Assembly: GCA_947285985.1 (NCBI GenBank)
Contig: CAMYPB010000048.1
Location: forward strand, 1 to 5,913
Length of the DNA stretch: 5,913 bases
Direction: 5' to 3'
Origin: an uncultured Holosporaceae bacterium
GTDB lineage: Bacteria > Pseudomonadota > Alphaproteobacteria > RUG11792
The translations under genes were made by a program, and so were the position numbers. A model generated the notes under the pieces. The model saw nothing but the letters and a program-made list of their open reading frames with translations, was not told where the DNA came from and made no database searches. Below, piece after piece: positions 1-5,913 of this stretch. Every line of letters starts with the position of its first letter. The stretch's first letter is position 1.

Positions 1-1
1 G

Positions 2-1336
2 GGGATAGATGTTGATATATATGATGTGAACGATAGGTATAACAAGGTGAATCAATTGATATCCTCAAAGAAATACGATATTGCAGGACAAATTCTTTCG
101 AGGACGAACGACAATGAGGAAGTCAATCCCATTGGATTTTGTATGATACGTCGAGAGGTTGCGTGTGAATTGATGAGGAATGGAAAACCTTTGATCGCGT
201 ATAACATTTTGAATATGCACAAATTATCGAGGACAACAACAGAGCAACGAAAATATTATGTTAAAATCGAATGGTTGTGTGGATTCATACAGTATAGACT
301 TTTAAAAAATAATAAAAAAGCAATACAACATTTTAATAATGCGTTTGAATCTTCTCTCGATTCATTACACAAGGGAAAAAATGCGTTCTGGTGTGGGGAG
401 GTATGTCTCGCGAATAACGACGTTATATTATCGTTTAATTGGTATAAAAAAGCGTCTGAAAATTTTAATACATTTTATGGACAGCTCGCATATGAAAGAC
501 TCATGAATCTCTCGAAAAATAGGATGCTCGTATATAACGAATATTATGAAAAGGCAATGAATTCTCAAAATATTTCGATTGATTCTAAAACAAATTTTTA
601 TAATAGAGAATTAGTTATTGTCTTAAAAACAATATCAAAATATAAGATAGAAAATAGTATAAAATATCTGATGTGTTTTTATAAGAAGTTGATAGACGAT
701 ATAGAGGATCCAAATGAAGAACTCCTCCTCTTGGATCTCGCGTCAAGCAATGCGGAAATTTCTTTCATTTTGAAAGAAGAATCAAAAAAACAAAAATTTT
801 TAAATAACAAAAAAAATTTAAAACAATTGGGAGAAAATGAAAAAAATTATGTCATGAATATAAATGACGATCCGTGTTTTTTGAGCCTCGTTCATTCAAT
901 AATCTCACGAGAGAGTAATTTCAATCCGCGTGCGAAGAGTCATGTTGGGGCCGTTGGATTGATGCAGATTATGCCCAAAACCGCGGAACATGAATTGAAA
1001 AATATGAAAATTCCACAGTTGAAAAATAAACCCCTCTATAATATCGAGAAAAATATAACAATAGGATCGTATATATTGAATAGACTAAACGATAAATACG
1101 ATAATAATCTCGTATATACGATTGCAGCGTATAACGCGGGAGAGGGAAACGTTTATAAATTCCAAAAACAAAACAAAAAATTAAAGAGCCTCACAAATCT
1201 CGATATAATAGAACTCATCCCCTTCAAAGAAACGAGGGTATACGTTAAGAATGTCCTCTGTAGTCTCAATATATACCAAAAGATTTTTAACGCGAAAAAT
1301 TGTTATGATTGTTCAAAGTTGGGAGATATGCGATAA
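2..1336 (+). CDS. slt: Soluble lytic murein transglycosylase (Slt family), 5'-truncated by the window edge
   Basis: This is the C-terminal 444 codons of a periplasmic lytic transglycosylase, which cleaves the MurNAc-GlcNAc bond of peptidoglycan and leaves 1,6-anhydroMurNAc ends. The first two thirds resemble the alpha-helical superhelix of Slt70-type enzymes, with the family's AY-x-L...H, EWL-x-G-x-I and TFYGQLAYERL patterns (the last at about 470-505). The catalytic SLT domain spans about 872-1180. It shows SRESNFNPRAKS with the presumed catalytic Glu at 911-913, then GLMQIMP (956-976) and AAYNAGEGNV (1124-1153). The family tail IELIPFKETRVYVKNVL follows. The reading frame is open back to base 2. 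A GTG at 26 could be taken as a start, but the homologous region begins mid-superhelix, so the true start and any signal peptide should lie upstream. Full-length relatives have about 600-700 residues. All key catalytic-domain motifs are intact. The stop is TAA. The family call is firm; the exact subfamily is inferred. Confidence 0.9.
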   Translation, partial: GIDVDIYDVNDRYNKVNQLISSKKYDIAGQILSRTNDNEEVNPIGFCMIRREVACELMRNGKPLIAYNILNMHKLSRTTTEQRKYYVKIEWLCGFIQYRLLKNNKKAIQHFNNAFESSLDSLHKGKNAFWCGEVCLANNDVILSFNWYKKASENFNTFYGQLAYERLMNLSKNRMLVYNEYYEKAMNSQNISIDSKTNFYNRELVIVLKTISKYKIENSIKYLMCFYKKLIDDIEDPNEELLLLDLASSNAEISFILKEESKKQKFLNNKKNLKQLGENEKNYVMNINDDPCFLSLVHSIISRESNFNPRAKSHVGAVGLMQIMPKTAEHELKNMKIPQLKNKPLYNIEKNITIGSYILNRLNDKYDNNLVYTIAAYNAGEGNVYKFQKQNKKLKSLTNLDIIELIPFKETRVYVKNVLCSLNIYQKIFNAKNCYDCSKLGDMR

Positions 1337-1408
1337 AAAACACGATAACATTTCATACACAAAAAAGTTGCAAAAAATATTTTTCACAAAAATTTTGGTC
1401 CGAGTCAT

Positions 1409-1424
1409 TGTTTCACGTGAAACA
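1409..1424. other. parS: parS centromere site, copy 1 (ParB binding)
   Basis: The sequence TGTTTCACGTGAAACA is a perfect 16-base palindrome, identical to the canonical chromosomal parS consensus conserved across bacteria, including alphaproteobacteria. ParB dimers load there as CTP-dependent clamps, spread to neighbouring DNA, and are pulled apart by ParA during chromosome segregation. The identity with copy 2 extends two bases to the left and two to the right of the core if flanks are counted (CATTGTTTCACGTGAAACAT, from 1406). The sequence match is seen directly; ParB binding is inferred. Confidence 0.93.
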
Positions 1425-1448
1425 TGATTTTCACGATATTTCACACAT

Positions 1449-1464
1449 TGTTTCACGTGAAACA
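1449..1464. other. parS: parS centromere site, copy 2 (ParB binding)
   Basis: This is a second perfect TGTTTCACGTGAAACA palindrome, starting exactly 40 bases after the first. A 24-base spacer separates the two cores. Paired, perfect 16-base palindromes in an intergenic region are very unlikely by chance in DNA this AT-rich, which strongly favours a functional parS cluster. The site lies 105 bases before the pheT start codon, so ParB bound or spreading here could touch the pheT-dnaE promoter region; that effect is an inference. Confidence 0.93.
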
Positions 1465-1535
1465 TTTTCATTTTTTTAAAAATTGATGTGCAGACTTCTG
1501 ATGAAAGATATCGGATTTTTTGATAGAATTCTTTT

Positions 1536-1541
1536 TATAAA
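1536..1541 (+). promoter_or_regulatory. Candidate -10 element for pheT-dnaE
   Basis: TATAAA at 1536-1541 resembles a sigma70-type -10 hexamer and lies 27 bases before the pheT ATG, which would give a short leader. No good -35 hexamer is found at 16-18 bases upstream (GGATTT at 1513-1518 is the best spaced). TTGATA at 1520-1525 is too close to serve. In such AT-rich DNA this match is weak evidence. Confidence 0.25.
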
Positions 1542-1568
1542 CAAATTTTTTAACATTTGAAAATACTT

Positions 1569-3959
1569 ATGAAATTCACACTTGATTGGTTGAGAGATCA
1601 TATTGAAACAGATTTATCAGTAGACGAGATATCAGAAAAATTGACGAGCCTTGGAATAGAGGTTGAAGAAATCATCGACAATAACAAAAAATTCGAAAAT
1701 TTCGTTGTTGGACTCGTCATAAAACGAGAGAAACATCCAAACGCCGACAAATTGTCTTTGTGTCAGGTTGATGCGGGAAACAATAAAATTTTAAATATTG
1801 TGTGTGGTGCAAAAAATGTGAGGGAAAACATGAAGGTTGCCCTCGCCCTTGAAAACGCGATTATTCCAAGTTTTGGAACGGCCCTCAAAAAAGGAAAAAT
1901 ACGAGGAATCGAAAGTGAGGGAATGTTATGTTCCGGAGAGGAATTATGTCTTAGTATGGATCACGATGGAATCCTCGATCTCTCGCATATCGATGATCAT
2001 CCTGGAACTCCCCTCTCAAAAGCCCTGAAAATCGATGATATAATCTTCGATGTCAGCCTGACTCCAAATCGTTCGGACTGCTTCAATGTTCGAGGAATCG
2101 CACGAAACCTCGTTTCAATTGGATGCGGAAAATTGAAACCCTTGAAAATTGAAGAATTCGAAGAATCTATCAATGAAAAAATTGAAATAGATAGACAAAC
2201 AGACGACTGTCCATATTTCAGCTGCCGTATAATAAAAAATGTCGATAATTTAGGAAAGACCCCGGATTTCATATCACGTCGTCTGAACGCAATCGGACAA
2301 AAATTGATCTTCGCACCCGTTGATATCGCGAATTATATATGTCTCGATATAGGTCAACCTATGCATATCTTCGACCTCGACAAAATAAATCACGACAAAC
2401 TAATCATCAAAAATGCGACGGGAAATGAAATCCTTGAAACACTCGACCAAAATAAAACATGTATACCAGAAAATACGATAATCGTTTGTAATTCAAAGGA
2501 AACCCTCTCAATCGCGGGAATTATGGGAGGTCAAAATTCCGCATTCTCAGAAAATTCTAAGGGAATTGTTATAGAATCAGCGTATTTTAATAAAATCCAA
2601 ATTAGTCTATCCGGACAAATCCTTAGAATAAACTCAGACTCAAGAACGAGAAATGAAAGGGGAATAGATCCTCAAAACGTTGATATTGCGATGCAGTATG
2701 CAACGTCATTATTGAAAACAATTTATCCAAAATGTGAGATATCTTGTATAAACAGATCTGGAAATCTTCCAGAAAATAGGAATCTTATTGTCTTGCATTT
2801 TGAAAAATTTAAAAATATAACGAGGCTCTCTCATGAAGAATGGAATGAATCAAAAACAATACTTAAAAATCTTGGTATGGATATTAAGGATCATAATGAA
2901 GAAATTATTGAGGTCATAACCCCATCTTATAGACATGATCTCACAATTGAGGAGGATATAATCGAGGAAATCCTGATAGTCCTTGGATACGACAATATCA
3001 AAGAAAACGAATTAGATAATAAAAATCCAATAATTTCAAAGTATACAGATGAAATATTATCGGAATTATTGATAAACAATGGATATAATGAAATAAAAAC
3101 ATTCTCTTTTATTGATGAAACAAGTGCACAATTGTTTTCTAATCCTGAAAATTTGACATATATAAAGGATCCTCTCAATTCTGAATTCTCTCTCTTACGT
3201 CCATCGATCATCGCATCCCATCTCAAAGCCTTGAAAAACAATCAAAATAAAAGTCAGTATAATAATAGATTCTTTGAAATAGGAAAAACTTTTGAAAAAA
3301 TTAATGATAAAATCGTTGAGAGGAATACAATAACCTTCACAATCTCCCAAAAAAATCACGAAAGAAATTGGAGAGAAAATCAAAGGGATGTCTCGATATT
3401 CGATATAAAATCTGAAATAGAAAAAATCTTAGATATATTGTGTGTTAAAAATTATAGTATTTCCAATAAATCACAAAAATATTATCATCCGGGACGTAGT
3501 GGGTCGTATACCTTTAGAAAGAATGAGATTCTGTGTTATTTCGGAGAGATCCATCCATCAATATTATCGAATATGAATATAGACGGACCTGTTATATCTT
3601 GTGAATTTTTTATAGACAATTTCGAAAATATAATTCATAATAAAAAGATGGGAGTGTTGAATATATCGCAATATCAACCAATAACCCGCGATTTTTCGTT
3701 TATCGTCGATAACAATATAACTTCAAAACAGATAGTTGATTCTATATTAAAGTTGAAGAATGACATAATAAAAGATATAAATGTTTTCGATATATACCAG
3801 TCGAAAGAAATAGGAGATAATAAAAAAGCAATCGCTATTGAAGTTTTATTGCAGTCTCAAAAAAATACTTTGACTGACGACGAAATAAAATCTATATCTG
3901 ATATGATAATAGAGAGCGTCTCGAAAAATTGTTGTGCTGTTTTGAGAGCACAAAGTTAA
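1569..3959 (+). CDS. pheT: Phenylalanine--tRNA ligase beta subunit
   Basis: PheT forms an alpha2-beta2 cytoplasmic enzyme with PheS that charges tRNA-Phe; the beta chain supplies tRNA binding and editing of misacylated Tyr. The ATG at 1569 is preferred because it gives MKFTLDWLRDHIETD, the usual family N-terminus; the in-frame TTG at 1557 would add only MKIL. The 796-residue product matches the family's usual length of about 800. Domains in order: EMAP-like tRNA-binding domain (about 38-145, with VGLVIKREKHPNADKL and VCGAKNV), B3/B4 editing domain (about 210-385, with QPMHIFD and AGIMGG), B5 domain (about 402-475, PSYRHDLTIEEDIIEE), catalytic-like core (about 480-690), and C-terminal ferredoxin-fold anticodon-binding domain (about 698-796, QYQPITRDFSF). 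Editing residues His266 and Glu336 are retained, but the family VDITNY motif reads VDIANY (Ala254). No strong Shine-Dalgarno is visible. pheS is not adjacent. It is probably co-transcribed with dnaE. Confidence 0.96.
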   Translation: MKFTLDWLRDHIETDLSVDEISEKLTSLGIEVEEIIDNNKKFENFVVGLVIKREKHPNADKLSLCQVDAGNNKILNIVCGAKNVRENMKVALALENAIIPSFGTALKKGKIRGIESEGMLCSGEELCLSMDHDGILDLSHIDDHPGTPLSKALKIDDIIFDVSLTPNRSDCFNVRGIARNLVSIGCGKLKPLKIEEFEESINEKIEIDRQTDDCPYFSCRIIKNVDNLGKTPDFISRRLNAIGQKLIFAPVDIANYICLDIGQPMHIFDLDKINHDKLIIKNATGNEILETLDQNKTCIPENTIIVCNSKETLSIAGIMGGQNSAFSENSKGIVIESAYFNKIQISLSGQILRINSDSRTRNERGIDPQNVDIAMQYATSLLKTIYPKCEISCINRSGNLPENRNLIVLHFEKFKNITRLSHEEWNESKTILKNLGMDIKDHNEEIIEVITPSYRHDLTIEEDIIEEILIVLGYDNIKENELDNKNPIISKYTDEILSELLINNGYNEIKTFSFIDETSAQLFSNPENLTYIKDPLNSEFSLLRPSIIASHLKALKNNQNKSQYNNRFFEIGKTFEKINDKIVERNTITFTISQKNHERNWRENQRDVSIFDIKSEIEKILDILCVKNYSISNKSQKYYHPGRSGSYTFRKNEILCYFGEIHPSILSNMNIDGPVISCEFFIDNFENIIHNKKMGVLNISQYQPITRDFSFIVDNNITSKQIVDSILKLKNDIIKDINVFDIYQSKEIGDNKKAIAIEVLLQSQKNTLTDDEIKSISDMIIESVSKNCCAVLRAQS

Positions 3960-3984
3960 AATTTTAAATTTATTGGTCGTGAAA

Positions 3985-5913
3985 ATGTCATCAACAAGGA
4001 CTCCCTTCATTCATCTAAGACTTCACACAGCCTATTCTCTTTGTGAGGGGGCTGTGAAAGTCGAAAAAATTCCGGGTATATGTATTGAAAAAAATATGCC
4101 TGCAATCGCAATAACAGACACGAATAATATGTTTGGAGTCCTTGAGTTCTCGATGAAATGTTCTGAAAAAGGAATTCAACCTATAGTTGGATGTCAAATA
4201 TTATGTAAATATATGGACATCGTCTCCCCTATAGTTTTGATCGCTCAAAATGAAAGAGGATATAAAAACCTTTTAAAATTGATGACTTGTTTTTATGTTA
4301 AAAATGAATATAAAGAAGGAGAGGATATAAAATATATAACCCTTCAGAATTTAATATCTCATAACGATGGAATTATTGCGCTCAGCGGGGGATATAATGG
4401 ACCATCCGGGAAATTATTTCTAGACGGTCATCGAGAAAAAGCAATAAATTTTATAGAGGATATGTATTCTATATTCAATGATAGATTCTATATAGAAATT
4501 TCTCGCCACTTCCTTGATGAAGAAATAAAAACGGAATCTTTCTTCATTGAACAGGCGATGAATAAAAATATCCCTCTCGTCGCGACAAATGATGTTTATT
4601 TCGTTGATAGAAAAATGCACGTATCTCAAGATATTTTGATGTGTATTGGAGATAGAACGTATGCGTACGAAAAAAATAGACGACACACGTCTGAAGAAAG
4701 TTATTTGAAATCAACGGAAGAAATGTATGAACTTTTCTCTGATATTATAGAAGCCGTTGAAAATACGTATATTATTGCGAGGAGATGTTCATATATGCCA
4801 GAACCTCACACCCCCCTCCTCCCGAAATATGAGGATGATTCTAGGGAATCTGAAGAAAATATATTGGATTTTCAAGCAAGAAAAGGACTAAAAAAAAGAA
4901 TAGATGAAGAAGTTTTAAAATATAGAGAAAATCAAAATAAAAACTATAAAGACATAGAGAAAGAATATTTTGATAGACTAGAATATGAAATGTCTGTCAT
5001 AAAAAATATGGGGTTTTGCGGATATTTCTTGATAGTCTCTGATTTTGTTAGGTGGTCTAAATCGAATGATGTTCCTGTTGGACCAGGACGAGGATCTGGA
5101 GCGGGATCGATCGTTGGATGGTCTTTGAATATAACGAACCTCGATCCTATCAGATACCATCTTATTTTTGAAAGATTTTTGAATCCAGAACGCGTCTCCA
5201 TGCCGGATTTCGATATAGATTTCTGTCAGGAAAAAAGAGAAAATACAATAGAATACGTTAAATCGAAATATGGATCAGAAAAAGTCGCTCACATCATAGC
5301 CCTTGGAAAACTTCAGGCAAGGGCCGTCATACGAGATGTTGGACGAGTCATTCAAATGCCCTATGGAAAAGTTGACAAAATTTGTAAACTTATTCCTCAA
5401 AACCCGTCTCATCCCGTCGATTTAGAACAGGCCCTCGAAATCGAACCTATGCTCTCACAAATGATGAAGGAAGATGAATCTGTGAACTTCCTCATAACAA
5501 CAGGCCTCGAACTCGAGGGACTCTATAGACATGCATCAATTCACGCTGCAGGGATTGTTATAGGTCATAGAGATATAGACGAACTCGTTCCATTATATTC
5601 CGATGATGAAACATCGATTGGAATAACTCAATTTAATATGAAATTTGTCGAGAAAGCAGGACTTGTCAAATTCGACTTCCTGGGACTCAAAACACTCACC
5701 ATCATAAAACAGGCGTGTGACCTCATAAAAAAATACCATAATATAGAACTCGATATTGATAAAATCGATATAGAAGATAAAAAAACATTCGAACTGCTCT
5801 GCAATGTCGATGTCATAGGGATATTCCAACTTGAAAGTGGAGGCATGAGGGATGTTATTCAAAAACTTCAACCTGACCACCTCGAGGATATCATCGCTCT
5901 CATATCATTATAT
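3985..5913 (+). CDS. dnaE: DNA polymerase III alpha subunit (replicative), 3'-truncated by the window edge
   Basis: DnaE is the catalytic subunit of the chromosomal replicase. The window holds its first 643 residues; E. coli DnaE has 1160. The ATG at 3985 gives MSSTRTPFIHLRLHTAYSL, aligning with the family N-terminus. An in-frame GTG at 3979 would add two residues and cannot be excluded. The PHP domain covers about residues 8-200. The polymerase core follows, with VPVGPGRGSGAGS (363-375), the palm motif MPDFDIDFC whose Asp410 and Asp412 correspond to E. coli catalytic Asp401 and Asp403, and VKFDFLGLKTLT with Asp564 matching Asp555. The fingers region begins with GIFQLESGGM (611-620), and the window ends just before the expected RPGP motif. 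In the PHP domain, HLR replaces HLH and TDT replaces TDH, as in E. coli-type proteins without a metal-dependent PHP nuclease. The spacing of 25 bases from pheT, with no terminator, suggests one operon. All three polymerase aspartates are intact. Confidence 0.97.
   Translation, partial: MSSTRTPFIHLRLHTAYSLCEGAVKVEKIPGICIEKNMPAIAITDTNNMFGVLEFSMKCSEKGIQPIVGCQILCKYMDIVSPIVLIAQNERGYKNLLKLMTCFYVKNEYKEGEDIKYITLQNLISHNDGIIALSGGYNGPSGKLFLDGHREKAINFIEDMYSIFNDRFYIEISRHFLDEEIKTESFFIEQAMNKNIPLVATNDVYFVDRKMHVSQDILMCIGDRTYAYEKNRRHTSEESYLKSTEEMYELFSDIIEAVENTYIIARRCSYMPEPHTPLLPKYEDDSRESEENILDFQARKGLKKRIDEEVLKYRENQNKNYKDIEKEYFDRLEYEMSVIKNMGFCGYFLIVSDFVRWSKSNDVPVGPGRGSGAGSIVGWSLNITNLDPIRYHLIFERFLNPERVSMPDFDIDFCQEKRENTIEYVKSKYGSEKVAHIIALGKLQARAVIRDVGRVIQMPYGKVDKICKLIPQNPSHPVDLEQALEIEPMLSQMMKEDESVNFLITTGLELEGLYRHASIHAAGIVIGHRDIDELVPLYSDDETSIGITQFNMKFVEKAGLVKFDFLGLKTLTIIKQACDLIKKYHNIELDIDKIDIEDKKTFELLCNVDVIGIFQLESGGMRDVIQKLQPDHLEDIIALISLY

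Larger units (their letters stand above)
1406..1465 (+). repeat. Direct repeat of a 20-mer carrying parS (two copies, 40-base period)
   Basis: CATTGTTTCACGTGAAACAT occurs at 1406-1425 and again at 1446-1465. The conserved block is therefore four bases longer than the 16-base parS core. The 20 bases between the copies (1426-1445) contain two further TTTCAC half-site-like hexamers (1429-1434 and 1439-1444); the first continues as TTTCACGA, matching seven bases of a parS half plus its centre. Confidence 0.85.
1337..1568. promoter_or_regulatory. AT-rich intergenic region with a parS pair and the pheT leader
   Basis: This 232-base gap between slt and pheT is the longest stretch without a gene. 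It contains two perfect parS palindromes (listed separately) and the hexamer TTTCAC on the + strand at 1382, 1411, 1429, 1439 and 1451. It also has an AT-only 12-base palindrome AAAAATATTTTT (1373-1384), a relaxed DnaA-box-like TTTTTCACA (1380-1388), and a possible -10 element near 1536. I see no GC-rich hairpin with a T-tract after slt, so no intrinsic terminator can be assigned. I also see no convincing open reading frame, tRNA or riboswitch in it. Confidence 0.7.

Noticed and set aside
1409..1464. The two TGTTTCACGTGAAACA copies as a CRISPR array or transcription-factor operator
   Set aside because: Only two palindromic copies with a 24-base spacer and no cas genes; the sequence is exactly the parS consensus, which is the simpler explanation.
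1483..1511. TTGATG (1483-1488) as a -35 with AGATAT (1506-1511) as a -10
   Set aside because: Spacing is 17 bases but the -10 matches the consensus poorly, so it was not listed as a promoter.
1557..1568. TTG at 1557 as the pheT start
   Set aside because: It adds only MKIL before MKFTLDWLRDH, whereas PheT proteins normally begin with MKFTLxWLK/R-type sequence; the ATG at 1569 fits better.
1837..2028. Plus-strand 63-codon frame inside pheT
   Set aside because: It overlaps the tRNA-binding domain coding region in another frame and has no family resemblance.
1997..3383. Minus-strand open frames of 62-104 codons within pheT
   Set aside because: They lie entirely opposite a well-supported gene, have no recognisable motifs, and low-complexity composition typical of antisense shadows.
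3956..3967. Palindrome TTAAAATTTTAA at the pheT stop as a terminator or CtrA site
   Set aside because: It is AT-only with no stable stem or T-tract, and the two TTAA elements are 4 bases apart rather than the 7 required for a CtrA box.
4015..5880. Minus-strand open frames opposite dnaE
   Set aside because: All are antisense to conserved polymerase sequence and show no independent coding signal.

Overview
The window looks like chromosomal DNA from an AT-rich alphaproteobacterium. By eye, roughly one third of bases are G+C. Evidence for the lineage is the DnaE N-terminus (HLRLHTAYSL, then ITDTNNMFG and GIQPIVGCQ), which resembles alphaproteobacterial replicative polymerases, and a soluble lytic transglycosylase of alphaproteobacterial type. 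Ile ATA and Arg AGA codons are common. Together with the base composition this would fit a host-associated lineage (for example Holosporales- or Rickettsiales-like), but I cannot name a genus. TGG encodes Trp and I saw no in-frame TGA, so the standard bacterial code applies.

Layout: three genes, all on the + strand. (1) 2-1336 is the 3' part of a soluble lytic transglycosylase gene (slt) whose 5' end lies before the window. (2) 1337-1568 is the only sizeable non-coding stretch (232 bases, very AT-rich). It holds two perfect copies of the palindrome TGTTTCACGTGAAACA, exactly 40 bases apart. This is the canonical parS sequence bound by the chromosome-segregation protein ParB. (3) 1569-3959 is pheT, the beta subunit of phenylalanyl-tRNA synthetase, complete, with its start moved to the internal ATG. 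(4) 3985-5913 is the first 643 codons of dnaE, the replicative DNA polymerase III alpha subunit, cut by the window end.

How it fits together: pheT and dnaE are 25 bases apart with no visible terminator, so they are probably co-transcribed from the parS-bearing intergenic region. slt acts in cell-wall turnover, pheT in translation and dnaE in replication, so they do not form one pathway. The main point of interest is the centromere-like parS pair. It implies that a ParAB system is encoded elsewhere in the genome and that this locus is probably close to the replication origin. I do not see an unknown multi-gene system here. The remaining curiosities are pheT without an adjacent pheS, an apparent Thr-to-Ala change in the PheT editing pocket, a degenerate PHP metal site in DnaE, and a codon-context bias before Leu CTN codons.
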